Source: an uncultured Bacteroidales bacterium (GTDB taxonomy: Bacteria > Bacteroidota > Bacteroidia > Bacteroidales > UBA932). From it: a stretch of DNA of 64,000 nucleotides. A model generated the notes under the pieces. It saw only the letters and a program-made list of their open reading frames with translations, had not been told where the DNA came from and did not search any database. A program made the position numbers and the translations under genes. Shown one piece after another: positions 8,455 through 16,244 of the stretch. Every line of letters starts with the position of its first letter. Positions within the stretch are counted from its first letter, which is position 1. The stretch is taken from NCBI GenBank assembly GCA_900318015.1, contig ONJB01000009.1, positions 23,495 through 87,494 on the forward strand. The letters are read 5' to 3'.

Positions 8455-9762
8455 ATGTCTTACCAGAAGTTCTTCAATCCGGAGGAGTCATTCTCCCGTT
8501 CAGAGATAGAGGCTTACCAGCTGGAGCGGCTGAAAGCCACCGTCAAGCACTGCATGGATTCGCCTTTCTACAAGGAGCGTTTCCGCCAGGCCGGCCTGAC
8601 GCCTTCGGACATCCAGACGCTTGATGACCTTAAGAAGATTCCGTTCACCACCAAGCAGGACCTGCGCGAAACCTATCCTTTCGGCATGGCCGCGGTTCCG
8701 CTTGACCAGTGCGTCCGCCTGCACTCTTCCAGCGGCACCACCGGCAATCCCACGGTCATCCTGCATACCCAGAAGGACCTGGAAGAATGGGCCAATGCCG
8801 TCGCCCGCTGCCTGTGGATGGTGGGCTGCCGCCCCGAGGACGTGTTCCAGAACACCTCCGGCTACGGGATGTTCACCGGCGGCCTCGGTTTCCAGTACGG
8901 CGCCGAGAAGGTCGGCATGCTGACCGTCCCTGCCGCCGCCGGCAACACCCTCCGCCAGCTCAAGTTCTTCACGGACTTCGGCACCACCGTCGTACACGCC
9001 ATCCCTTCTTATGCGGCGCGCCTGTATGAGGTGATGTGCGAGAAGGGAATCGACCCCCGCAAGGACACCAAGCTCCGCACCCTCGTGATCGGCGCCGAGC
9101 CGCACTCCGAGGATACCCGCAAGCGTATCGAGAACATGCTCGGCGTCAAGGCCTACAACTCCTTCGGCATGTCGGAGATGTGCGGCCCCGGCGTCGCCTT
9201 CGAGTGCCCCGAACAAAACGGCATGCACATCTGGGAGGACTACTACATCGTCGAGATCGTCAATCCCGATACCCTCGAACCCGTTCCGGACGGCGAGGTC
9301 GGCGAGCTCGTGCTCACGACCCTCAAGCGCGAGGCGATGCCGCTGCTCCGCTACCGCACGCGCGACCTCACCCGCATCCTGCCGGGCGAGTGCGCCTGCG
9401 GGCGCCACCACCTCCGCCTCGACCGCATGAAGGGCCGCAGCGACGACATGATCATCCTCAAGGGCGTCAACATCTTCCCGATCCAGATCGAGACCATCCT
9501 GATGCAGTTCCAGGAGCTCGCCTCCGACTACCTCATCACGCTCGAGACCGTGGACGGCAACGACGCCATGACCGTCGACGTGGAGATGAAGGACCTCTTC
9601 ATCGACGACTACAGCAAGCTCCAGGCCCTCACCCGGGAGATCACCCGTCAGCTCCGCGACGAGATTCTCATCACGCCCCGCGTCCGCCTCGTGCCCAAGA
9701 ACACCCTCCCCAAGAGCGAGGGCAAGGCCGTCCGGGTCGTCGACACCAGAAAGAAATACTAA
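8455..9762 (+). CDS. Phenylacetate-CoA ligase family AMP-forming enzyme
   Basis: This 435-aa cytosolic adenylate-forming ligase resembles PaaK and activates aryl or aliphatic acids with ATP and CoA. The AMP-binding P-loop SSSGTTGNPTVI (about residues 85-96), the SFGMSEMCGPG motif (about 240-250), RYRTRDLTRILPGEC and the C-terminal lid DDMIILKGVNIFPIQIE are all intact. It is followed 15 bp later by an ACT-domain protein; this pair is common in Bacteroidetes and archaea next to indolepyruvate oxidoreductases. A role in aryl-acid handling during amino-acid fermentation is therefore an inference; iorAB themselves are not in the window. Confidence 0.93.
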   Translation: MSYQKFFNPEESFSRSEIEAYQLERLKATVKHCMDSPFYKERFRQAGLTPSDIQTLDDLKKIPFTTKQDLRETYPFGMAAVPLDQCVRLHSSSGTTGNPTVILHTQKDLEEWANAVARCLWMVGCRPEDVFQNTSGYGMFTGGLGFQYGAEKVGMLTVPAAAGNTLRQLKFFTDFGTTVVHAIPSYAARLYEVMCEKGIDPRKDTKLRTLVIGAEPHSEDTRKRIENMLGVKAYNSFGMSEMCGPGVAFECPEQNGMHIWEDYYIVEIVNPDTLEPVPDGEVGELVLTTLKREAMPLLRYRTRDLTRILPGECACGRHHLRLDRMKGRSDDMIILKGVNIFPIQIETILMQFQELASDYLITLETVDGNDAMTVDVEMKDLFIDDYSKLQALTREITRQLRDEILITPRVRLVPKNTLPKSEGKAVRVVDTRKKY

Positions 9763-9777
9763 AACAGCCGCATAACC

Positions 9778-10206
9778 ATGACCGTCCATCAATTATCCGT
9801 CTTCATCGAGAACAAGTCCGGCGCCCTCGTCCGGGTGCTCCGGCTGCTCAAGCAGGAGAATATCCAGCTGATCGCCTCCACCATCGCCGACACCGCCGAC
9901 TTCGGCATCTTCCGCATCATCTGCTCCGAGCCTGAAAAGGCTTGCAGCGTCCTCAAGGAAGCCGGTGTCGCCGTCTCGCTGTGCGAGGTGTTCGCCGTCG
10001 AACTCGACGACCGTCCCGGCAAGGCCGCCGACGCCATCGAGATCTTCGCCAGCGAAGGCATCAGCATCGCCTACCTGTACTCCTTCCTGCTGAACGGAAA
10101 GGGCGTCCTCATCTTCCGCACGGACAATGCCGAAAAGGCCGCGGAGGTCATCGCCTCCAACGGCCTCAGCGTCATCGAGGAGAAGGACCTCTCCCGGCTG
10201 CTGTAG
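9778..10206 (+). CDS. Tandem ACT-domain amino-acid-binding protein
   Basis: This 142-aa protein is made of two ACT domains (about residues 1-68 and 70-142). The first begins MTVHQLSVFIENKSGALVRVL and the second contains AVELDDRPGKAADAIEIF, the Gly-rich ligand loop typical of ACT regulators. ACT domains bind amino acids and control neighbouring enzymes. The 15-bp spacing to the ligase indicates co-transcription and suggests it senses an aromatic or branched amino acid for that step. Confidence 0.88.
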   Translation: MTVHQLSVFIENKSGALVRVLRLLKQENIQLIASTIADTADFGIFRIICSEPEKACSVLKEAGVAVSLCEVFAVELDDRPGKAADAIEIFASEGISIAYLYSFLLNGKGVLIFRTDNAEKAAEVIASNGLSVIEEKDLSRLL

Positions 10207-10230
10207 GGTCTTATTTCATTCGAGAAGAAT

Positions 10231-10905
10231 TTACCAGACGAAAGGGATTACTTTGTACTTCACCTTCCGCTTGTACTCCTTGTAACCCTCCAGCCCTTCT
10301 TCCAGGACTATCTCTTCATTCTTGATCCGCTTGGCGATCAGCGGAATATACAGCAACATGATCAGGAAAGAGAGGGGAGAGGCCAGCACCAGGGGCATGG
10401 CCAGGAACAGGACGGTCGTGGCCATGTACATCGGGTGCCGGACGACTCCATATAACCCCGTGTCGATGACCTTCTGATTTTCCTGCACCTCGATGGTCCG
10501 GGACAGGAAGGTGTTCTCCCGCAAAACCTCCGCGTAGAGCAGATAGCAGACCAGGAAGAGTCCTGCCGATACCCAAACGGCCCAGTCCGGCAGCACGCAC
10601 CAGCCAAAACGCCAATTGAGGCCCGCCACGACGAACGCGGCGACAAACAGGAGGCCGCTGAGTTTCACGACCGTCTGCTGCTCCTTCTCTTCTTCTTTGG
10701 CGTTCAGCCGCTTGCGAAGCAGGTCCGGATTCTTCGCCATCATGACGAGGCCGGCGCAGAACATCGGCACGAACAGAATGCCCATCAGCAGCCAGCCTTG
10801 CCAATACCGAAGCGAACCCGCCGGCAGGAAAAGCAGCAGGCCGATGACGACAACCCCGAGCAGAAACTTGCCGAGGGCTTGCAGGAAGAGTCCATTCTTG
10901 TCCAT
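10231..10905 (-). CDS. Isoprenylcysteine carboxyl methyltransferase / phospholipid methyltransferase-like membrane protein
   Basis: This 224-aa integral membrane protein has about five to six hydrophobic segments. The C-terminal RHPMYMATTVLF motif followed by an acidic Glu in RIKNEEIVLEEGLEGYKEYK is the signature of the ICMT/PEMT fold, which methylates lipids or small substrates with S-adenosylmethionine. The bacterial substrate is normally unknown. It starts 8 bp downstream of the GNAT gene stop, so the two form a small minus-strand operon. Confidence 0.82.
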   Translation of the reverse strand: MDKNGLFLQALGKFLLGVVVIGLLLFLPAGSLRYWQGWLLMGILFVPMFCAGLVMMAKNPDLLRKRLNAKEEEKEQQTVVKLSGLLFVAAFVVAGLNWRFGWCVLPDWAVWVSAGLFLVCYLLYAEVLRENTFLSRTIEVQENQKVIDTGLYGVVRHPMYMATTVLFLAMPLVLASPLSFLIMLLYIPLIAKRIKNEEIVLEEGLEGYKEYKRKVKYKVIPFVW

Positions 10906-10913
10906 GGTTGTAT

Positions 10914-11396
10914 TTAATTCTGAATTGTGCAGACCATCAAATACTCCTCCTCGGTTTCTTTCAGCACCTTGAATCCTGCCTTCAGATACATTCCGAATGC
11001 ATAATTCGCCTTCTGAACCGACAGGGAGACCTGCGGATAACCGTTCCGCCGCAACAGCAGAAGCATCTCCCGGAGCAATTCCGTTCCGATGCCCTGGCCG
11101 CGATAGTCTTTATAGAGGGAGATGGCCAATGAAGGGATGCCTTCGGCGATATGGCCATAGTCGTTCATGACCCGTGTCCAGACGGCCCCGACGACTATCC
11201 CGTCGACCTCCGCCACCAGGCATCGGTCATCGGCCTTCATCCCGAAATCCCGGACATACACCTGCAGGCCCTCGTTCTCGATGATGGATCTGGGCGGTGC
11301 CGGAACGCCTTCCGGTATGAAGATGGCCTCATACAGGAAGTCATTCAGCAGGGGAATCTCCTCGGAGCGTATCTCTCGGATTACGGATTGCTTCAT
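10914..11396 (-). CDS. GNAT-family N-acetyltransferase
   Basis: This 160-aa acetyltransferase carries the acetyl-CoA pyrophosphate-binding motif YRGQGIGTELL (about residues 95-105) and a C-terminal beta-alpha unit (KANYAFGMYLKAGFKVLKETEEEY). The start MKQSVIREIR at 11396 is chosen because longer reading would translate backwards through the tRNA terminator hairpin at 11453-11476. The substrate cannot be told. It marks the host side of the left junction of the accessory region. Confidence 0.85.
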   Translation of the reverse strand: MKQSVIREIRSEEIPLLNDFLYEAIFIPEGVPAPPRSIIENEGLQVYVRDFGMKADDRCLVAEVDGIVVGAVWTRVMNDYGHIAEGIPSLAISLYKDYRGQGIGTELLREMLLLLRRNGYPQVSLSVQKANYAFGMYLKAGFKVLKETEEEYLMVCTIQN

Positions 11397-11450
11397 GGAA
11401 CGAAGATAGCCACATTCGGCCATATCTCCAAAGCGTCCTTTCTGTGAAGA

Positions 11451-11486
11451 CGAAAAAGCCAGCCCTAAGGCTGGCCTGTTTAGTAG
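11451..11486 (-). repeat. Orphan copy of the tRNA-fMet 3' flank and terminator (left att remnant)
   Basis: This stretch repeats the sequence 12661-12697 with only the hairpin loop changed: a T-run, the stem GCCAGCC/GGCTGGC (11458-11464 and 11469-11475), then CTGTTTAGTAG. On the minus strand it reads as the last three bases of a tRNA (CTA), a short linker and a Rho-independent terminator, but no tRNA body follows. It is best explained as the original 3' flank of the tRNA-fMet gene, separated from it by the 1.2-kb cassette to its right. An 8-bp match to a tRNA T-loop (CTCGAACC, about 11503) may be chance. Confidence 0.7.
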
Positions 11487-11634
11487 ACCAAACACATAAA
11501 TTCTCGAACCTTCTAGAAGACATCCGGAAGGTGGATAGATTTGCGCAATATATTGAAAGTCAGGAAAATGGGAATTTGACGGAAATGGAGGGCTCACAAA
11601 TGAAGTCCTCCAAAATGTGAAAATAGCTACACTT

Positions 11635-12243
11635 TTAAAGACCGATTACAGCCTCGCGAATCCGCGTTTTTACGTCTTCCCAATCCGTCTCCTCGAACAT
11701 GAAGGGCATGGGGTCGGATTCGGCGTCTTCGAAGTAGGTGAGGCTTTTCATAGCGATGAAGAGAGTGCCGTCCGGATACTTCTGCATGTAGAGTTCCAAA
11801 AGCTCTTGCAAAGTGAACGAGCGGAGTAATATGTCGATATCAATGAAATCCTTTTTCGTACCTCTGCCGATGACCGCCGCAATCTTCATCGCGGCAATGT
11901 CCTTGATGCTCGCAAGGGTAATGCCGGAATCAACGACCGGCTCTTCGATCCAGGAATACCGGTAATTGACGAAATCGACCTTGACCCCATCGACCAGATA
12001 GATGTGGATGTTCTTGGATTCCTTGACGACGCTGACCCGATGGGATTCCTCCAGGGCTTCCCTGATTTCCAGCGGGTCCGTCTCAATCGTTCCGAAAAGG
12101 TCCAGGTCGACGGATTTCCGATGCCCCAACTGAAGCGCCAGGGCCGTACCGCCGACAAGACGGAGACCTTGGAACATCGGCATAGACTGCAGCGACTTCA
12201 GAAGTTGCAGTGTTTCGGGTTCGATTGTCTGGTATTGTAGCAT
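11635..12243 (-). CDS. AbiEii/AbiGii-family nucleotidyltransferase toxin
   Basis: This 202-aa protein has a DUF1814-type nucleotidyltransferase core: LRLVGGTALALQLGHRKS followed by VDLDLF gives the G-G/S-x-DxD active site (about residues 27-51), and a later Asp in KVDFVNY completes the metal site. In the characterised AbiE system the toxin modifies tRNA or another nucleic acid and arrests growth until phage infection fails. Its start overlaps the 3' end of the upstream DUF6922-like gene by 46 bp, as is typical for toxin-antitoxin pairs. The sequence is AT-richer than the host genes. Confidence 0.85.
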   Translation of the reverse strand: MLQYQTIEPETLQLLKSLQSMPMFQGLRLVGGTALALQLGHRKSVDLDLFGTIETDPLEIREALEESHRVSVVKESKNIHIYLVDGVKVDFVNYRYSWIEEPVVDSGITLASIKDIAAMKIAAVIGRGTKKDFIDIDILLRSFTLQELLELYMQKYPDGTLFIAMKSLTYFEDAESDPMPFMFEETDWEDVKTRIREAVIGL

Positions 12244-12503
12244 CGGAACTGCTCTTGAGGGGTCCGGGAGATGGTACTGATGAAGGAAAGCGCACGGGGC
12301 TCCAGGGAACGGAGGTTCTTGGAAATGCTCACGATTTCATCCAGACCATAATAAGCCAGAAGAAGCTTCCAATCACTAATCTGCCCATATTCCAACACCC
12401 GCTGAACGACATAGGGAGCATGCTGGGAAAGGTCAATCTGATTCCGGTCAACATCCCAGAAGATGCTGTCCGTAAAGCCCTGTATGCATTCCTGCCTCGA
12501 CAT
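12198..12503 (-). CDS. DUF6922-like antitoxin partner
   Basis: This 101-aa protein contains DSIFWDVDRNQIDLSQHAPYV and VQRVLEYGQISDWKLLLAYYG, typical of small Bacteroidetes proteins encoded next to AbiEii-like toxins, and ends RTPQEQFRCYNTRQ. The likely role is the antitoxin and DNA-binding autoregulator. I chose the ATG at 12503 because a TACATTTG promoter box ends 6 bp upstream; two longer in-frame starts (12581 and 12848) would read through that box or back through the tRNA gene. Confidence 0.7.
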   Translation of the reverse strand: MSRQECIQGFTDSIFWDVDRNQIDLSQHAPYVVQRVLEYGQISDWKLLLAYYGLDEIVSISKNLRSLEPRALSFISTISRTPQEQFRCYNTRQSNPKHCNF

Positions 12504-12509
12504 ACCTCG

Positions 12510-12517
12510 CAAATGTA
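12510..12517 (-). promoter_or_regulatory. -7 promoter box TACATTTG for the antitoxin-toxin operon
   Basis: A TAnnTTTG match on the minus strand ends 6 bp before the antitoxin ATG. TTGT sits 19 bp further upstream, a weak -33 match. The transcript would be leaderless or nearly so. Confidence 0.5.
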
Positions 12518-12662
12518 CGAAAAAGATGGGAAGTTCACAATTAGTGAATAGTCGATTCATCTCCTCCTCAAAAAGTGGCATTCTCGTGGATGAAACCTTC
12601 AAAATGAACAACTCTTCCTCAAAACAATGCATTTTTGAGGAAGAGCAGGGCCCACGAAAACG

Positions 12663-12687
12663 AAAAAGCCAGCCGTAATGGCTGGCC
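12663..12687 (-). terminator. Rho-independent terminator after the left tRNA-fMet copy
   Basis: The stem GCCAGCC/GGCTGGC (12668-12674 and 12680-12686) with a 5-base loop is followed on the minus strand by a run of five T. It lies 8 bp beyond the tRNA 3' end and has a near-identical twin at 11453-11476. Confidence 0.8.
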
Positions 12688-12689
12688 TG

Positions 12690-12803
<114 letters not shown>

Positions 12804-12811
12804 CGAAAAAG

Positions 12812-12847
12812 TGCGACCAAATATGTGCCAATGAACTACTGGTCGCA
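12812..12847. repeat. Terminal inverted repeat TGCGACCA-N20-TGGTCGCA, left
   Basis: Two 8-bp arms face each other across exactly 20 bp. The same arms with the same 20-bp spacing occur at 30863-30898 near the other end, and both are followed by a similar AT-rich ATAAG-TCAAA tract. A related CGCGACCA lies at 12864-12871. This is probably an integrase or excisionase arm-type site, or an operator. Confidence 0.6.
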
Positions 12848-13240
12848 AATAAGTTCAAAAACCCGCGACCAAGGGTCTTTATTGATCAAACAACCGGACT
12901 AAAAGAGTTGATGCTATTCGCAATTTCTGTTCCTGTGTTTGTCCGTCCACAAAGGTCGTCAATCTCTCCGAAGAATCCAAGATGGCATTGTCGGTTTTTT
13001 CAGGAAGTCGGATTGTAATAGGATTGGGATTATGCAAAGTTTTCGATTCCTCAAAAACCCAAATCACAATACATTCTTCGTTCCTGTGAAAATGCTTCTC
13101 TGTAATAGATACTATGACCGTGAAATAGCCTGAGGATAGCGGTTAGATGTGGCTCTTATACAAAGGTAAGGCTATAGAAGGAAGATACAGGGGCACTTTA
13201 ACCAACTCATTTATAAAAGTCATTATTTATAAAGATTGTT
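12848..13240. other. AT-rich intergenic region at the left end of the element
   Basis: No convincing gene is visible. A 62-codon minus-strand reading frame (12879-13067) has no recognisable domain, no clear promoter and no neighbour in the same direction. Apart from the CGCGACCA motif at 12864 nothing structured was found. Confidence 0.4.
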
Positions 13241-13248
13241 TATCTTTG
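13241..13248 (+). promoter_or_regulatory. -7 promoter box TATCTTTG for the BACON lipoprotein
   Basis: A consensus -7 box lies 75 bp upstream of the ATG at 13324 in an AT-rich context. No clear -33 TTTG was found at the usual spacing. Confidence 0.55.
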
Positions 13249-13323
13249 TATGCTCTTAAATTTTTCAGTTTGGTGATTTCTATACAATTAGAGATAAACA
13301 TATCCTCTTGACTCTTACAGAAT

Positions 13324-15516
13324 ATGAAACGGTTCTTCTTAGCTTTGACTGCCTTGATCGGTTTTTCTGTCGCATTCTATTCTTGCCAAAAGGCTCCTTT
13401 TCTTGTGGTTAACACTCCAGGTAGTATTAACTTCACAGAACAAGGCGGAACTCAGAAGGTTTCATTTACCACAAACAGGGACTGGAATGTTTCATCATCT
13501 GAATCTTGGTGTAAGATTTCCCCTTCATCAGGAGTAGTCCAAGAAGGCGAGTTATCCTTCATTGTTACATGCGATCCTAACACGACGTATGACCCCCGTA
13601 ACGCTACCGTGACAATCAAGGCGGATGAGTTGGTAGAGACCATATCGGTGACGCAGGATACTAATCTTGGTTTGCTTGTAAGTCAGACTTCATTTAGTGT
13701 CTCAAGTCCAGAGCAGGCTCTTGAGGTTGAAGTTAAAGCTAACGTTAACTATGTTGTAGACATCCCTGCAGATTGCAAAGACTGGATATCTCACATAAGT
13801 ACAAAATCCTTGACATCCAGGACACTCGTTCTGAAAATTAGTGAGAATAAAGCTTATGATGATCGTACAGGGCAAGTAACGATTAGGCAGACTGATGGAC
13901 CGCTGGCTGAGACTATTACCATCAATCAGAAACAGGCAGAAGGTTTGTTCATTACTACGCCGGAATACGAACTTTCAAATGAATCACAAACTATAAATGT
14001 AGAAGTTAGGGCTAACGTTCAATATGAAGTTGAATCTCAGGTTGATTGGATTAAACTCATTGAAACAAAAGCCCTATCGTCTTCAACAGTAGTTTTGTCA
14101 ATTGAAGCGAACAACACTTATGATAATCGAACTGGGATAGTGCTTATTAAGCAGGTAAACGGTCTTCTTGAAGGGCGTATTACGATAACGCAAAAACAAA
14201 GGGATGGCTTATTTGTCTCTCCGTCAAGTTTTGAATTAAATGATTTAGAGCAGTGTTTTGAGGTTGAGGTTCAAAGCAATGTCGATTTCCTCGTCAGTAT
14301 TCCCGATGATGCTAAAGGATGGCTTAATCTAGTATCCTCCCCTATAACCAAGGGGTTGTCTTCTAATAAGTTTGTTTTTTCTGTTTCTAAGAATACTTCA
14401 CTTGAAAACAGAGAAGCTCACATAGCATTCAAACAGGTTAACGGACCCCTTTGTGAGGAAGTAATTGTTTATCAATATAAACCACTTGTAGATCTGAGCC
14501 ATAATGGCCATGCAAACTGTTATATTGTTCATTCGCCAGGGTGGTATAGTTTAGATGCGGTACGAGGAAATAGTGACGAACCCATCATCGGTGTTTATTC
14601 TGTAAAAGTGATTTGGGAGACATTTAATACAATCACTAAACCCAGTATAGGCTCTATTATAAAGGAAGTTAAAATAGTTGACAAGAGTGTCGTTTCATTT
14701 TTAATTCCACAAAACTATCATGAGGGTAATGCTTTAATTGCTGTTAGTGATGCATCAGGCAACATTTTGTGGAGCTGGCATATTTGGGTTACTGATTATA
14801 ATCCTGATTCTAATTATTGTAGATATCTCAGTGGTGCTATAATGATGGATAGAGATCTGGGAGCACTTTCAGCTAAGCCAGAGGACTCTTTTCTTACTAA
14901 TGGACTTTTGTATCAATGGGGAAGGAAAGACCCATTCTTGAATTATGCTGGTTGTTCTGGACCAAGAGAATCACATGATTGGTTTAAGGCAAAATCAAGC
15001 ACGGATGTTGAAAATGTAGTTGAAACATCAAGGACTACAGGCACCATTGAGTATGCTATTCAGAACCCTTCAGTTATTATAGTAGGGAAGGGCGCTTCTG
15101 AAATGGATTGGTTGTTTTATGAAAGAGATAACTCTTTATGGCAAAAGAACAAGACAAAATATGATCCTTGCCCTGTTGGATGGAGAGTACCATCCGGCGC
15201 AGAAGAGGATTCTTGGATAGATTCAGGCGCGAATTCAAATAGTGAATGGGCAGGTTTCCCGGAGAAGGTGATTGATCAATGGGATGAAAAAAACATGGGG
15301 ATTCTTTTCGCTCCCCCCTATTCTACTCCGGCGACGTGGTATCACATTAATCAAGGAGCAATAAACACTTACGACATGAACATGTGGACATGCTCTACTG
15401 AAAAGCGTTTTGCAAACTATGTCACATTTGATGAGTGGACCCAAAGATTTACATGGTGGTATTTTAATGGGAATGGTAGATATAATCGATTCTCAATTAG
15501 ATGTACAAAAGAGTAG
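13324..15516 (+). CDS. Surface lipoprotein with about four BACON domains and a C-terminal FISUMP domain
   Basis: This 730-aa protein has a lipoprotein signal (FSVAFYSC, Cys21). Four beta-sandwich BACON-type repeats follow (about residues 25-112, 115-205, 207-296 and 298-385), each ending in a version of the phrase 'DNRTGxVxIxQxxGxLxExIxIxQK'. BACON domains are thought to bind mucin or glycans. Residues about 390-480 are unassigned. The C-terminal 250 residues contain the FISUMP signature (YLSGAIMMDRDLGAL, LYQWGRKDPF, YDPCPVGWRVPS, FSIRCTKE). It is AT-rich like the rest of the element and is followed by a terminator. It is likely a host- or glycan-adhesion cargo gene; its link to Cas9 is only positional. 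Confidence 0.85.
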   Translation: MKRFFLALTALIGFSVAFYSCQKAPFLVVNTPGSINFTEQGGTQKVSFTTNRDWNVSSSESWCKISPSSGVVQEGELSFIVTCDPNTTYDPRNATVTIKADELVETISVTQDTNLGLLVSQTSFSVSSPEQALEVEVKANVNYVVDIPADCKDWISHISTKSLTSRTLVLKISENKAYDDRTGQVTIRQTDGPLAETITINQKQAEGLFITTPEYELSNESQTINVEVRANVQYEVESQVDWIKLIETKALSSSTVVLSIEANNTYDNRTGIVLIKQVNGLLEGRITITQKQRDGLFVSPSSFELNDLEQCFEVEVQSNVDFLVSIPDDAKGWLNLVSSPITKGLSSNKFVFSVSKNTSLENREAHIAFKQVNGPLCEEVIVYQYKPLVDLSHNGHANCYIVHSPGWYSLDAVRGNSDEPIIGVYSVKVIWETFNTITKPSIGSIIKEVKIVDKSVVSFLIPQNYHEGNALIAVSDASGNILWSWHIWVTDYNPDSNYCRYLSGAIMMDRDLGALSAKPEDSFLTNGLLYQWGRKDPFLNYAGCSGPRESHDWFKAKSSTDVENVVETSRTTGTIEYAIQNPSVIIVGKGASEMDWLFYERDNSLWQKNKTKYDPCPVGWRVPSGAEEDSWIDSGANSNSEWAGFPEKVIDQWDEKNMGILFAPPYSTPATWYHINQGAINTYDMNMWTCSTEKRFANYVTFDEWTQRFTWWYFNGNGRYNRFSIRCTKE

Positions 15517-15613
15517 ATTGGCTATTACTCGCTATTAGTAGCTAATTCTTATCTCGTTTAAGCATCTGGCAAGACGCGTTCTTTTATTTCATTATCACCA
15601 TCCATAGTTATAA

Positions 15614-15648
15614 AAAGGCTCCCTGAACCATCCGAGAGCCTTTCTTAT
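15614..15648 (+). terminator. Terminator of the BACON lipoprotein gene
   Basis: The stem AAAGGCTC/GAGCCTTT (15614-15621 and 15636-15643) is followed by TCTTAT, about 100 bp after the stop codon. Confidence 0.7.
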
Positions 15649-15731
15649 CACATCAAATCAAGCAAATAAAGAGGATAGATACAGGTAGCGTTCCATCCCT
15701 ATCTGCTATTATAATTAACGCATAATCCGCG

Positions 15732-15788
15732 AAAAAAAAGAACCGCTACCCAAATCTTCCTTCATGATGGGTCTAAGCGGTTCTTTTT
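15732..15788. terminator. Bidirectional hairpin terminator
   Basis: AGAACCGCT (15739-15747) pairs with AGCGGTTCT (15776-15784). Five T follow on the plus strand, and eight A precede it, giving a U-run on the minus strand as well. An inner pairing (ACCC/GGGT) extends the stem. It can end plus-strand readthrough and minus-strand small-RNA transcription. Confidence 0.75.
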
Positions 15789-15791
15789 GGT

Positions 15792-15864
15792 AAAAAAACG
15801 GTCACCCCTTCCGAGATGACCGTGGGCAGACGGGCCCGGCGTCATAATGACGCTGTATTTCTTT
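15792..15864 (-). ncRNA. Candidate small RNA between the BACON gene and tracrRNA
   Basis: A minus-strand consensus -7 box at 15874-15867 is followed by about 72 bp with two hairpins and no reading frame: GCGTCA/TGACGC (15839-15844 and 15848-15853), then the terminator stem ACGGTCA/TGACCGT (15798-15804 and 15817-15823) with a run of seven T. The size and layout fit a small regulatory RNA. It has no similarity to the CRISPR repeat that I can see, so it is not a second tracrRNA. Confidence 0.5.
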
Positions 15865-15866
15865 CG

Positions 15867-15874
15867 CAAATATA
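15867..15874 (-). promoter_or_regulatory. -7 promoter box TATATTTG of the candidate small RNA
   Basis: A perfect TAnnTTTG box on the minus strand followed by C/GC. The word GCAAATATAGC recurs (with ATG in front) at the tracrRNA promoter. No good -33 match is present. Confidence 0.5.
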
Positions 15875-16060
15875 GCAAAATAAATGCAGCCACTCCATTT
15901 CTGAAGCAGCTGCAGTTGCCCGGATTTACCCTTAGTGATGAAGCATAGTAGCCTCATTTCCTGTGTGGTCCAATGCAAAGATAAGAAATCTACAGATTCA
16001 TTAAGCCGACAACAAGCAATTCATACCAGCTATTTTCGTCGTTTATCAAGACCTTTTTCT

Positions 16061-16068
16061 TATATTTG
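16061..16068 (+). promoter_or_regulatory. -7 box TATATTTG, probable cas9 promoter
   Basis: This is the only consensus -7 box on the plus strand in the 700 bp before cas9. It would start the cas9 mRNA near 16072, giving a leader of about 160 nt that runs through, and is antisense to, the tracrRNA. No clear -33 TTTG is present. Confidence 0.5.
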
Positions 16069-16119
16069 TTGAACCGACCCTACATTCTTCAGCTTTTATA
16101 TCCAACGGATAAGGAAGCG

Positions 16120-16211
16120 GAACAATAAAGGTCCCACGGAGTACGCGGGACCATAGGATAAAATCCTTCGGCATATAGCCTTATTGTGGTAAGATGTAGG
16201 AATACTTACAA
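16120..16211 (-). ncRNA. tracrRNA of the type II-C CRISPR system
   Basis: It is read on the minus strand. It begins with an anti-repeat in which CCTACATC (to 16200) and CCACAA (to 16184) pair with the first 18 bases of the CRISPR repeat, leaving a 3-nt bulge. ATAAGGC then leads into a nexus-like hairpin (GGC-TATAT-GCC, about 16169-16180), a second hairpin (AGGAT-TTT-ATCCT, about 16154-16166) and a strong final stem GGTCCC/GGGACC (16130-16135 and 16147-16152) followed by TTTATT. This order is that of type II-C tracrRNAs. It is divergent from cas9 and about 20 bp from its start codon. The 3' end is approximate. Confidence 0.85.
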
Positions 16212-16213
16212 TG

Positions 16214-16244
16214 CAAATATAGCGTGTTTTTATGAAAACGCAAA
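16214..16244 (-). promoter_or_regulatory. tracrRNA promoter, overlapping the cas9 start
   Basis: On the minus strand TTTG (16244-16241), exactly 19 bp, then TATATTTG (16221-16214) form a full Bacteroidetes consensus promoter. The TTTG half lies inside codons 4-5 of cas9. The anti-repeat begins a few bases downstream of the -7 box. Confidence 0.75.

Larger units (their letters stand above)
15517..16060. other. Intergenic region with three hairpin terminators and a candidate small RNA
   Basis: No protein gene is visible between the BACON gene and the tracrRNA. The stretch holds the BACON terminator, a long bidirectional terminator and a minus-strand promoter-terminator pair, listed separately. 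Confidence 0.6.

Noticed and set aside
11497-11512. Possible tRNA fragment (GGTTCGAGAA on the minus strand) beside the left att remnant
   Set aside because: The T-loop-like word has no matching T-stem or acceptor stem around it; likely chance.
12879-13067. 62-codon minus-strand frame at the left end of the element
   Set aside because: No recognisable domain, only a poor promoter match (AAACTTTG), and no conserved-looking start; too weak to call a gene.
15792-15874. Small RNA considered as a second tracrRNA
   Set aside because: No stretch complementary to the CRISPR repeat could be found in it, unlike the RNA at 16120-16211.
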